Assembly: GCA_037443425.1 (NCBI GenBank)
Contig: JBBIOI010000020.1
Coordinates: 1-35,109 of the forward strand
Direction: 5' to 3'
From: JBBIOI01 sp037443425
GTDB taxonomy: Bacteria > Desulfobacterota > BSN033 > UBA1163
Length of the DNA stretch: 35,109 nt
The notes under the pieces: model-generated
Seen by the model: only the letters and a program-made list of their open reading frames with translations
Databases searched by the model: none
Told to the model about the DNA's origin: nothing
Made by a program: the position numbers and the translations under genes
In this document: positions 8,531-15,658 of the stretch, piece by piece
Layout: the number at the start of each line of letters is the position of its first letter
Position numbering within the stretch: the stretch's first letter is position 1

Positions 8531-9331
8531 ATGGACTTTTCCATAGCGAAGCTAAACAGGCTTCCAAGGGAGGAGAGAAATAGAATCTATCTTCAGCTCG
8601 TTCCCCCTTCTATTTTTGAAAGATTTAACATTGATCCAAAGACACTTTTAAATATATATGGGGAAAGGGTTGTAACAGGGATATTCCCACCTGATGAGAA
8701 TTTTGGCTGTATCGAAGTGAGATATAGACCTTCAGATAAAGACTGTATCTTCTCCTGCCAAGTATCACTTGAAACATTTATGCAAAGCCTTCATCTCGAT
8801 TTCATAATCATAAACGACCCTTTCTCTGAAAGATTCAACATAGATATTGATGAGGAAGGTAGAGACACCCTTTTTGGAACTCGATCTCGAAATATACCCG
8901 AAGAAGTGAGGGCAATGGAGGCGGGCCTTGCACCAGGGATGGTAAGAAGGGGATTAAGGCTCAGTGGAGAATTTTCTAAATGTCTGGATAGATTCATGGA
9001 AATAATAGGGATTCACACCGTAACAATTGGTGCACTTTATTATCACAATGCAATCCTATGGGAGAGACATGGATTTCAATACTTCAGAGGCAGAGTGATG
9101 ATGGAAAAAATAAATCAAGAATTTCAACCAGGTGGATTGCTTGCACAAAGAATGGATAATTCCAATCCCTTCAGACGTAAAGGAATGGAGAAGACCGTCA
9201 GGGGAAGAAGCTGGGCAATTTATGATGGAGTATATCGTGATGCGTTTGGTGATGAATGGGAAAGCCCACTGATGTATAAAACATTGGGAAAGGAATTTCA
9301 TGTCAATACATTTCCAGACCAGATTTATTAA
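8531..9331 (+). CDS. Conserved-looking hypothetical protein downstream of acsA
   Basis: 266 residues that I cannot assign to a family. There is no signal peptide and no membrane segment. It is rich in aromatic and charged residues and reads as a soluble globular protein. The central part has DFIIINDPFSERFNID, and the C-terminal half has IGALYYHNAILWERHGFQYF, which faintly recalls the final strand of GNAT folds but lacks a convincing acetyl-CoA loop. The N-terminal LPREERNRIYLQLVPPSIFE is helical. The start ATG has only a weak GAGA-type ribosome binding site and lies 14 bases beyond the acsA terminator, so it may be expressed by read-through or its own promoter. It ends two bases before the convergent CoA-transferase gene. 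Confidence 0.7.
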   Translation: MDFSIAKLNRLPREERNRIYLQLVPPSIFERFNIDPKTLLNIYGERVVTGIFPPDENFGCIEVRYRPSDKDCIFSCQVSLETFMQSLHLDFIIINDPFSERFNIDIDEEGRDTLFGTRSRNIPEEVRAMEAGLAPGMVRRGLRLSGEFSKCLDRFMEIIGIHTVTIGALYYHNAILWERHGFQYFRGRVMMEKINQEFQPGGLLAQRMDNSNPFRRKGMEKTVRGRSWAIYDGVYRDAFGDEWESPLMYKTLGKEFHVNTFPDQIY

Positions 9332-9333
9332 TA

Positions 9334-11208
9334 TTAAAGAAATGTAATCCTTAACTCATAGATCCCATCTTCTCTTCTCTTTTCGATATTAAACCCCATC
9401 TTTTCAAATAGATGTAACATTGGTCTATTATCAAAGAGTACTTCTGCATAGAATCCTAAAAGTCCCTGCCTCTTTGCAAGGTATGTTATATAGGACAGGA
9501 GCTCTGTCCCGATACCTTTATTCTGATACTCATCCTTTACAGCAAAACCAACCTCAGCTGTAAAGGTTGCCTCATCAATAAAATACTGTCCAATACCAAC
9601 TACTTCTTCCTTCTCACCTTTTGTGATCGTTGCAAGAATAACCATCTGCTTTGTATAATCAACCACAACAAATTCCTGAAGACGTTCGTGAGGCATATCC
9701 TTTCTCAGAGAGATAAATCTCCTATACAGGCTATTATCCGAAAGGGAATAGAAAAATTCCTTCAATAAGGGCTCATCTTTTATTTTCACAGGTCTTAGAA
9801 GAATCTCTATGCCTGATTTGGTCATTCTATGGGTTTCAAGGTGTTCCGGGTATTCTCCCTTTTTACCAGGGACAAAGGCTTGATCTTGATATATTAGATT
9901 TAGTTTCTTCGCTTCCTCAATTAACCAAGGTCTAAAATCTGGATGGGCAATTGAGATCAGTTCCATGGCACGTTCCCTTATATTTTTTCCTTTTAAATGT
10001 GCGATCCCAAATTCAGTTACTACATAATGTATATCTCCTCGATGAATCGTTACACCTACTCCCTCCCTTAAAAATGGAACTATTCTTGAGATCTTTCCGT
10101 TTTCTGCGGTTGATGGTAGGGCAAGGATAGTCTTTCCATTTCGTGCCAATACAGCACCTCTCATAAAATCGGCATGTCCTCCAACTCCACTGTAAAAAAA
10201 TTTTCCTATCGATTCTGCAGTAGCCTGACCTGTAAGGTCTATCTCAAGTGCTGAATTAATGGCTGTCATATTCTCATGCTGGGAAATAATGAGTGGATTG
10301 TTTGTATAGTCGATTGTCTTAAATTCAATTGCAGGATTATCATGGATGTAGTCATAAGTCTCCCTCTTTCCCATACAGAATGAGGCTATTGTCTTACCAC
10401 GATTAATACTCTTACGAGTATTATCAATCACACCCTCTTTCATCAAATTTACAATGCCATCTGTTAATAGTTCCGAATGAACCCCGAGATTATTCTTATT
10501 GCCGAGATTGGAGAGGATGGCATTTGGGATGCTTCCATAGCCTACTTGGATGGTATCTCCATCTTTAACTAAACGCGATACATACCTTCCGATCTTTTGA
10601 GCAATCTCTGTATCCGCTTCAGAAATAAATTCAAGGATTGGTTCATCGAAAGGAATTATAAAATCAACATCCTTAATATGAATAAAACCATCTCCATGAA
10701 CCCTTGGCATATAAGAATTAACCTGTGAAATGACAATCTTAGCCACCTCGGTAGCTGCCTTCACTATATCTACACTCACCCCCAAGCTCATATAGCCATG
10801 ATCATCAGGTGGTGATGTCTCGATTAGAGCAACATCTATTGGAATAAGCCCCTTGTAGAAAAGCTCAGGGACATGTGAAAGAAAAATTGGGGTATAGTCA
10901 GCCAGTCCTTTGTTGACAGCCTGTCTTGTATTTTTAGCAATAAAAAAGGTGTTCTGTCGGAAATAATTTTTTAGTTTCTCATCTGTATAGGGGGCAATCC
11001 CAAGGGTCCAAACATGTAGCACCTCGGTATCAAAAAATGCCGTTGGGTAAGATTGCACATATCTTACTAAGGCATTTACAAGATACTGAGGTTCACCACA
11101 TCCGGTACCAATAAAGATTCTATCTCCTCTATGAATATGTTTAAAGACTTGTTCTTCCGATAAAAATTTCTTGGGGTAGATCTTCTTAAACTCTTCTATC
11201 ATCTTCAT
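9334..11208 (-). CDS. Acetyl-CoA hydrolase/CoA-transferase with C-terminal GNAT domain
   Basis: 624 residues. Residues 1 to about 440 are the acetyl-CoA hydrolase/4-hydroxybutyrate-type CoA-transferase domain: GTGCGEPQYL, TSPPDDHGYMSLGVSVD, VGYGSIPNAIL, GVHSELLTDG with the likely catalytic Glu246, and SGVGGHADFMRGA. From about residue 450 a complete GNAT acetyltransferase domain follows (ILLRPVKIKDEPLLKEFF onwards), with the acetyl-CoA loop NKGIGTELLSYI. Such fusions are known in anaerobic proteobacteria, but the role of the GNAT part is not established; it may acetylate the enzyme itself or a partner such as acetyl-CoA synthetase. The ATG has an AAGGAT ribosome binding site. The first domain would interconvert acetyl-CoA and another acyl-CoA, for example using acetate as acceptor. 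Confidence 0.93.
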   Translation of the reverse strand: MKMIEEFKKIYPKKFLSEEQVFKHIHRGDRIFIGTGCGEPQYLVNALVRYVQSYPTAFFDTEVLHVWTLGIAPYTDEKLKNYFRQNTFFIAKNTRQAVNKGLADYTPIFLSHVPELFYKGLIPIDVALIETSPPDDHGYMSLGVSVDIVKAATEVAKIVISQVNSYMPRVHGDGFIHIKDVDFIIPFDEPILEFISEADTEIAQKIGRYVSRLVKDGDTIQVGYGSIPNAILSNLGNKNNLGVHSELLTDGIVNLMKEGVIDNTRKSINRGKTIASFCMGKRETYDYIHDNPAIEFKTIDYTNNPLIISQHENMTAINSALEIDLTGQATAESIGKFFYSGVGGHADFMRGAVLARNGKTILALPSTAENGKISRIVPFLREGVGVTIHRGDIHYVVTEFGIAHLKGKNIRERAMELISIAHPDFRPWLIEEAKKLNLIYQDQAFVPGKKGEYPEHLETHRMTKSGIEILLRPVKIKDEPLLKEFFYSLSDNSLYRRFISLRKDMPHERLQEFVVVDYTKQMVILATITKGEKEEVVGIGQYFIDEATFTAEVGFAVKDEYQNKGIGTELLSYITYLAKRQGLLGFYAEVLFDNRPMLHLFEKMGFNIEKRREDGIYELRITFL

Positions 11209-11349
11209 ATTGATATCCTTGATTGTTTATTCTTTATTGAATCATACCATTTTCTATTATAGAAAAAAAGTTAGATCCGATTCGTATAACTCACCAATTT
11301 ATGGCTAAAAATATTTTTCTCGATTATATTTATCTTAGAGAAAAAATTG

Positions 11350-11859
11350 ATGAAATGGTACATTTTTGTGGCACAAGGGTTACACCAATTTTTATTTCCA
11401 ACTATAAATAAAAAATTTCTCATCCGTTTATCTATTATAACAATTTTTTCTTATATATTTTTTGGCCATATCCTTACCCCATTTATTATTCGAGGCTCAA
11501 GTATGGAACCAACTTACCACGATGGCAGTATCAACTTCTGTCTAAAGCCTCGATACCTATTTTCCAGGCCCAAAAGATTCGATGTTGTAGCTATTAAACT
11601 CACAGACAGGCGATGGCTTTTAAAGAGGATTGTTGCCTTAGAAGGAGAGGAGATAGAATTTAGGAAAGGTATACTTTTTGTTAACGGGAAAGCCATTGAA
11701 GAACCTTATGTTAAATATCGATCAAACTGGGATCTTTCGCCACGGCGCGTCCAAAGTGGTTATATTTATGTGGTAGGAGACAATAGGGAGATGCCTATAG
11801 AGAACCATATATTCGGACAGACAAAGATTGATAGGATTATTGGTTCACCGATATGGTAA
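11350..11859 (+). CDS. Signal peptidase I-like (S26) protease at the head of the radical SAM locus
   Basis: 169 residues with one N-terminal transmembrane helix (about 25-45) and a periplasmic S26 catalytic domain. The nucleophile is Ser51 in GSSMEPT and the general base Lys92 in LLKRIVALEGE, with GDNR at 143-146; all catalytic landmarks are intact. An in-frame TTG at 11347 would add one residue. At 169 residues it is shorter than housekeeping LepB. It is the first gene of a plus-strand run: the next gene overlaps its stop, and the radical SAM enzyme and its small peptide follow. I infer that it may be a dedicated protease, for example for leader removal or maturation of an exported product, but housekeeping signal peptidase cannot be excluded because no other copy is visible. 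Confidence 0.9.
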   Translation: MKWYIFVAQGLHQFLFPTINKKFLIRLSIITIFSYIFFGHILTPFIIRGSSMEPTYHDGSINFCLKPRYLFSRPKRFDVVAIKLTDRRWLLKRIVALEGEEIEFRKGILFVNGKAIEEPYVKYRSNWDLSPRRVQSGYIYVVGDNREMPIENHIFGQTKIDRIIGSPIW

Positions 11860-12362
11860 AATTTCGTTATCTCACCATTATCTGTTTAGTTTTTATCCTG
11901 GGGATCATTTTATTTAAACATCTTTCCAAGGATGAGAATAAAAAGATTAAAAACTGTTTTAAACTTCTCTGTAAATATGTAGAAAAAAAGGCTGATGAGG
12001 ATTTATTTTCATCCATGAATCGAATCAAAAATATTTCTCGACTGTTTTTAAACCCATGTATCTTTAAGATAGAAGAAGACCCATTATATTCCCTTTCGGG
12101 TAGTTTAAGCAGTGATGAGATCGAAGGATATGCCTTAAGAGGAAGATCATATTTCTCTCATCTATTTCTTAATTTTGATGATTTTAAAATCGAATTCCCT
12201 GAGAATTCTACAGCCCATGTTCATGTCAGAGGAAGATTAATGGGGAGGTCAAAAGTAGGTGAAGAGGTTGATGAAGTAAGGCAACTATTCTGCATCCTTA
12301 AAAAAGTTGATGGTAATTGGCTCTTTCAACAATTTGAAGTTACCGAGATACTAAAAAGATAG
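11853..12362 (+). CDS. Membrane-anchored unknown protein, 169 aa
   Basis: Not recognised. Residues 6-23 form an N-terminal helix (TIICLVFILGIILFKHL) followed by a basic stretch, so the remainder (about 140 residues) is probably exported and anchored. The alternation of charged strands (VHVRGRLMG, FCILKKVDGNWLFQQFEVTEIL) resembles small NTF2-like periplasmic proteins, but the match is weak. Its start overlaps the S26 peptidase stop by 7 bases, showing translational coupling, and it is followed after 12 bases by a small CxxC peptide gene. Position in the operon suggests a role with the peptidase or with the radical SAM product. Confidence 0.75.
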   Translation: MVKFRYLTIICLVFILGIILFKHLSKDENKKIKNCFKLLCKYVEKKADEDLFSSMNRIKNISRLFLNPCIFKIEEDPLYSLSGSLSSDEIEGYALRGRSYFSHLFLNFDDFKIEFPENSTAHVHVRGRLMGRSKVGEEVDEVRQLFCILKKVDGNWLFQQFEVTEILKR

Positions 12363-12374
12363 AAGGGATAAAAA

Positions 12375-12539
12375 ATGATTTTGGATAAAGACCAACTAAT
12401 CGAGCTTATCTGTAAAAATTGTGAGTTTTATAAAGAATCTGAAAAAGACCTTGAATGTGGTGCTTATAAAATCCTTAAAACACTACTTGAAAAGGATTTA
12501 ATAACACCCAAGGAGATAAAAGATGCCATCACTAAATAA
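12375..12539 (+). CDS. Small CxxC protein (54 aa) upstream of the radical SAM gene
   Basis: A 54-residue reading frame from the ATG at 12375, with three cysteines: CKNC at 13-16 and one in LECGAYKIL. The C-terminal part (LLEKDLITPKEIKDAITK) looks like a short amphipathic helix pair. The overall shape suggests a small metal or Fe-S binding module or a carrier for the neighbouring enzyme. The upstream spacer has GAAGGGAT as a plausible ribosome binding site. The end overlaps the radical SAM start by 17 bases and contains that gene's AGGAG ribosome binding site, so the two are translationally coupled. I do not recognise a family. Confidence 0.65.
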   Translation: MILDKDQLIELICKNCEFYKESEKDLECGAYKILKTLLEKDLITPKEIKDAITK

Positions 12540-13701
12540 ATATATCACGATCTCTCCAAATTGCACCTTAAAAGAACTCGAAGAACCATATCTTTATGAC
12601 ATTGAAAATGACGAACTCTATGAATTGAGTCGTGATGCCTTTGAATTCTTAATCAGATGCTCCCGTGGTGAACCTCCTGAAATAAGAATGGAAGATGAGG
12701 CATTTATTCAATACTGTCTTTCAGAAAATCTGATTAAATTATCTGATTCTCCTATGATCAGAGATCTTAAAGTCTATCCCTCACCAAAACCTTCGCTTCG
12801 ATATTTAGAGCTTCAGATAACAGATCGATGTAACCTAAGATGTCGTCATTGTTATGTTGGAGAACCTCATCATCAAGACCTCTCTTTTGAGAAGATTAAA
12901 AAGGTATTTGAGGAATTTGAAGAGATTCAAGGGCTAAGGCTTTTGATCTCAGGAGGAGAACCAATCCTTCACCCAAGTTTTTGGGAAATAAATGAGATAT
13001 TAAGGCATTATGAGTTTCGATCCATCCTTCTTTCAAATGGAACCCTGATCACCAAAGAGGTTGCCAAAAGATTAAAGGTCCATGAAGTCCAATTAAGTCT
13101 TGATGGAATGAGATATGGACATGAAATGTTGAGGGGGAAGGGGACCTTTGATAAAGTCGTTCAGGCAATTGATTTCCTTAAGGAAGCTAATATCAGGGTT
13201 TCTATCGCAACTATGATTCATCGTGGGAATTTAAATGAATTTGATGAGCTTGCCAACCTTATAAAGTTAAAAGAAATCAAAGAATGGAATGTGGATGTCC
13301 CATCAATTGCGGGAAGGTTTAAAGATAATCAAGACCTATGGATCAAACCCTCTCAGGCAGGGAAGTATCTTCAATATGGATTTGGAGGCGGTCTTCACCT
13401 TTCAGAAAAAAATACTATCTGTGGTGCACATCTTTGTGCTATAATTATTAATGGTAGAATATGTAAATGTAGTCTTTTTAGTGATGAACCCGTAGGGGAA
13501 ATTGACGAAGGGCTGAGAAAATGCTGGGAAAGGATACCAAGAATATCGATTAAGGATTTAAATTGTGATTGCCCTTATGTTGAGGATTGCCATGGAGGAT
13601 GTCGTTTCCGAGCTAAATATTTCGGTAATATTTATCAACCCGATCTCTACCAGTGCTATGCACGGGGGGTGTTGAAAGGAGGTGAGTATAATGAGTATTA
13701 A
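12523..13701 (+). CDS. Radical SAM/SPASM peptide maturase (SbtM-like)
   Basis: 392 residues. The first ~75 residues have no iron-sulfur motif and resemble the peptide-binding N-terminal region of RiPP maturases. The radical SAM motif CNLRCRHC gives Cys103, Cys107 and Cys110, preceded by LELQITDR; LLISGGEPILHP is the SAM-binding GGEP motif. A SPASM-type region with many cysteines runs from Cys300 to the end (CGAHLC, CKC, NCDCPYVEDCHGGCRFRA), enough for auxiliary [4Fe-4S] clusters. The gene for a tiny Cys-rich peptide starts inside its last 11 bases. I recall a database family named SbtM, the maturase of selenocysteine-containing SbtA peptides; assignment rests on layout and peptide character and was not searched. 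The start has an AGGAG ribosome binding site and overlaps the CxxC gene. Confidence 0.88.
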   Translation: MPSLNKYITISPNCTLKELEEPYLYDIENDELYELSRDAFEFLIRCSRGEPPEIRMEDEAFIQYCLSENLIKLSDSPMIRDLKVYPSPKPSLRYLELQITDRCNLRCRHCYVGEPHHQDLSFEKIKKVFEEFEEIQGLRLLISGGEPILHPSFWEINEILRHYEFRSILLSNGTLITKEVAKRLKVHEVQLSLDGMRYGHEMLRGKGTFDKVVQAIDFLKEANIRVSIATMIHRGNLNEFDELANLIKLKEIKEWNVDVPSIAGRFKDNQDLWIKPSQAGKYLQYGFGGGLHLSEKNTICGAHLCAIIINGRICKCSLFSDEPVGEIDEGLRKCWERIPRISIKDLNCDCPYVEDCHGGCRFRAKYFGNIYQPDLYQCYARGVLKGGEYNEY

Positions 13702-13870
13702 AAAGGTCGAAAAGAAGTTTTCAACAACATGCAAATGCAAAGCGTCCTGTTGAAGTCGATTCCGGGCCTCTTTCCATGAAGGAAGAGGCCCCTTAAACCA
13801 ACAAGATAGAGGAATGAAACGAATTAAACAGATTCTAAAATCTGTTAAGATAAACCCGAATGCAAATTGA
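13691..13870 (+). CDS. SbtA-like Cys-rich precursor peptide with in-frame UGA (putative selenocysteine)
   Basis: An ATG at 13691 with an excellent GGAGGT ribosome binding site (7-base spacer) opens a frame reading MSIKKVEKKFSTTCKCKASC and then UGA at 13751. If UGA is a stop the product is a 20-residue peptide with three Cys in its last seven residues. If it is selenocysteine the peptide ends ...KASC-Sec and continues 38 codons to a second stop at 13868, giving 59 residues. Three things favour read-through: a 9-bp GC-rich hairpin without a T-run directly after UGA at SECIS spacing, a true terminator only 12 bases after the second stop, and other UGA/Sec genes nearby. Cysteine/Sec clusters next to a radical SAM/SPASM gene are typical RiPP precursors. 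The length of the true product and the modified residues are inference. Confidence 0.75.
13751..13791 (+). promoter_or_regulatory. Candidate bacterial SECIS element in the SbtA-like gene
   Basis: GGGCCTCTT (13764-13772) pairs perfectly with AAGAGGCCC (13783-13791), extended by a U-G and a C-G pair. The apical loop CAUGAA begins 21 nt after the UGA, inside the 16-37 nt window described for bacterial SECIS. No T-run follows, so it is not a typical terminator. A weakness is that the first two loop bases are C and A rather than including G, unless the top pairs open. Confidence 0.6.
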
Positions 13871-13882
13871 TCTAAATCTCAC

Positions 13883-13912
13883 CCCCTTCTTTTATGAAGG
13901 GGATATTTTTTT
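13883..13912 (+). terminator. Rho-independent terminator after the SbtA-like gene
   Basis: CCCCTTC (13883-13889) pairs with GAAGGGG (13896-13902) around a 6-base loop, then ATATTTTTTT. It lies 12 bases after the second stop (13870) of the UGA-containing peptide gene. An in-frame ATG at 13894 for the next gene falls inside this hairpin, arguing that the next gene uses the ATG at 13915. Confidence 0.75.
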
Positions 13913-13914
13913 CT

Positions 13915-14823
13915 ATGTATCTTGGAATTGATTTTATTGTTGATCCAAAGATTAAACCATACCTGATAGAAGTAAATGTAGGTCTTCCAGGAGGAGCCCA
14001 AGAATATGACCTTTGCCATAGAGTCTATTTGAGGAAAAGTTCGAATATCTTTTCGAAGATTGAGGATATCTCTGTTAAAGTCTACGGTAAAAAATTCAAG
14101 GACTATCTTCATAGCCTTCCTTTTATAGAGAGTCTTAAAGCCTTTAAGATCTGGATTGATAATCAAGGTCCTATGCCGGAAAAATTCCATCCTGCTTTAA
14201 GACTTGAAGATAAATGGATCCAATACCAATTGCTTAAATCCCTGACTACAATGCCACAAACAATCATCTTCGATGTAGGTAGACCTTCAGATGCAAAATC
14301 TTTTCTTAATAAATTTGAGAAACTGGTTCTTAAACGACGTCTTGGAAGAGGTGGAAGGGATTTTAAAATTATTTCTGATATAGAATCCTTAAAAATAAAC
14401 GGCCGTTTCTATTTACTTCAAGAGTATATCGAATCAAAGGTTGAAGGTTTTACTTTTTCAATTCGTTCTGTGGCATTTGGTGGAGAATTTATATGTATGT
14501 ATGCAAATCTTTCAACACGAGATTACTCGAATCATGGGATCATTACATTTATAGAAAAGGGGAAAGAACTCAAACTTTTAGATTCAAGATTTGAAAAAGA
14601 ATCCTTTAATCAAAAATCATGGGAGGCAGAGATCTGGTTTGGAGATAACTACCCTCCTTATTTAAAACACAATTTATTTGAGGATGAAGTAGCAAAAACA
14701 GCCCTTATCATTCCAGAGGAACTTTATAAAAAGATAGAAGAGATATCCATAAAAGTTGAAAGATATTATGAAGCCTTAAATTTTTCCTCTATTCCAAAAG
14801 CCTGCTTTGAAGATAGAGATTGA
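13915..14823 (+). CDS. Circularly permuted ATP-grasp-like enzyme
   Basis: 302 residues from the ATG at 13915. The opening GIDFIVDPKIKPYLIEVNVG has the metal-binding ExN of ATP-grasp enzymes, but at the N-terminus. The Lys/Gly-rich ATP-binding part (KLVLKRRLGRGGRDFKII) and the hinge strand YLLQEYIES come later, about residues 137-180. That order is the one seen in circularly permuted ATP-grasp proteins, so the protein need not be a fragment. ATP-grasp enzymes join a carboxylate to an amine or thiol using ATP, and several act on RiPP peptides. It directly follows the radical SAM and SbtA-like genes, but a terminator lies between them, so it may depend on read-through. Substrate unknown; a role in maturation of the peptide is inference. 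Confidence 0.7.
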   Translation: MYLGIDFIVDPKIKPYLIEVNVGLPGGAQEYDLCHRVYLRKSSNIFSKIEDISVKVYGKKFKDYLHSLPFIESLKAFKIWIDNQGPMPEKFHPALRLEDKWIQYQLLKSLTTMPQTIIFDVGRPSDAKSFLNKFEKLVLKRRLGRGGRDFKIISDIESLKINGRFYLLQEYIESKVEGFTFSIRSVAFGGEFICMYANLSTRDYSNHGIITFIEKGKELKLLDSRFEKESFNQKSWEAEIWFGDNYPPYLKHNLFEDEVAKTALIIPEELYKKIEEISIKVERYYEALNFSSIPKACFEDRD

Positions 14824-14844
14824 CTTATTAGAGTGGAATTCATT

Positions 14845-14874
14845 ACATATGATGAAAAAACCCTCATGATATGT
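14845..14874 (+). other. Imperfect hairpin between the ATP-grasp and B3/B4 genes
   Basis: ACATATGATGA (14845-14855) and TCATGATATGT (14864-14874) form an 11-bp stem with one mismatch and an AAAAACCC loop. No T-run follows, so it is a weak terminator candidate or an mRNA leader structure just upstream of the next ribosome binding site. Confidence 0.4.
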
Positions 14875-14896
14875 TAGAAAATAAAAGGGAGGAGTT

Positions 14897-15604
14897 ATGT
14901 TTTTTTCTATACAGAAAGAGTTATTTGATATTTTACCCGATCTCACAATAGGTGTAGTTGTAGCTATAAACGTGGATAATACGAAACCATCAGAGGAGAT
15001 TAAAGTTCTTCTTTCCAATGCTATGCAAGATTTAAAAAAGAATTTTTTATCTGATAAACCACAAGAACACCCGAGAATAAAACCATGGAGATCTGCTTTT
15101 TCTAAGATTGGAATCTCTGGAAGTAAGTATCAAAGTTCCATAGAGGCCATGGTGAGAAGGATCTTAAAGGGCGATACTATTCCAAGCATAAATCCTCTCG
15201 TTGATCTTTATAATTCCATTTCTTTAAGGTATCTTGTTCCAATGGGTGGTCATGATATAGATACGCTTGAAGGTAATATATATCTTAAATTTGCTGAGGG
15301 TTGGGAAACTTTTACTCCAATGGGCGGTGGTGAGACTATTACAGTACCAAAAGGGGAATTGATTTATTGTGACGGCAAAGAGGTATTGACACGAAATTGG
15401 GTTTGGAGGCAGTGTGAAAAGGATAAAACAACAGAAAGAACAAAGAATATCTTTATCCCAATTGATGTATTAGGGGAGGTAGGAAAAGAGCGAGCAAATG
15501 AGATTATTGAGGAACTATCTCAACTAATCCCGCGATACCTTGGAGGTTCTATTTTCTCAGCAGTACTTGGAAAAGAAAATAATCTTGTACAGCTTCCAAA
15601 ATAA
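14897..15604 (+). CDS. B3/B4 domain protein (PheRS beta-like tRNA/amino acid binding domain)
   Basis: 235 residues forming a stand-alone B3/B4 domain. Diagnostic stretches are PWRSAFSKIGISGSKYQSS, SINPLVDLYNSISLRYLVP with GGHDIDTLEG, and GEVLTRNW-like EVLTRNWVWRQCEKDKTTE. In phenylalanyl-tRNA synthetase this domain hydrolyses mischarged Tyr-tRNAPhe; stand-alone copies are suspected to edit tRNAs or bind amino acids, but few are characterised. No signal peptide. The start has a GGGAGGAG ribosome binding site. It is followed by a hairpin shared with the convergent lipoprotein gene. Given the nearby Sec genes, editing of a misacylated tRNA is an attractive but unsupported idea. Confidence 0.82.
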   Translation: MFFSIQKELFDILPDLTIGVVVAINVDNTKPSEEIKVLLSNAMQDLKKNFLSDKPQEHPRIKPWRSAFSKIGISGSKYQSSIEAMVRRILKGDTIPSINPLVDLYNSISLRYLVPMGGHDIDTLEGNIYLKFAEGWETFTPMGGGETITVPKGELIYCDGKEVLTRNWVWRQCEKDKTTERTKNIFIPIDVLGEVGKERANEIIEELSQLIPRYLGGSIFSAVLGKENNLVQLPK

Positions 15605-15605
15605 A

Positions 15606-15633
15606 AAAGGGGAAGTTTCAATCCTTCCCCTTT
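15606..15633. terminator. Bidirectional terminator between the B3/B4 and small lipoprotein genes
   Basis: A 10-bp perfect stem AAAGGGGAAG (15606-15615) with CTTCCCCTTT (15624-15633) and an 8-base loop. Read on the minus strand it is followed by TTTTTTATTTT, a strong terminator for the small lipoprotein gene. On the plus strand only a few T follow. Confidence 0.8.
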
Positions 15634-15658
15634 AAATTCATCCAGAGAGTTTATTGGG

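Noticed and set aside
13764..13794. The GGGCCTCTT/AAGAGGCCC hairpin as a terminator of the peptide gene
   Set aside because: No T-run follows (CTTAAACC), while a proper terminator occurs at 13883-13912; the position relative to UGA fits a SECIS better.
13894..13914. ATG 13894 as start of the ATP-grasp gene
   Set aside because: It lies inside the terminator hairpin and has no ribosome binding site; ATG 13915 directly precedes the conserved sequence.
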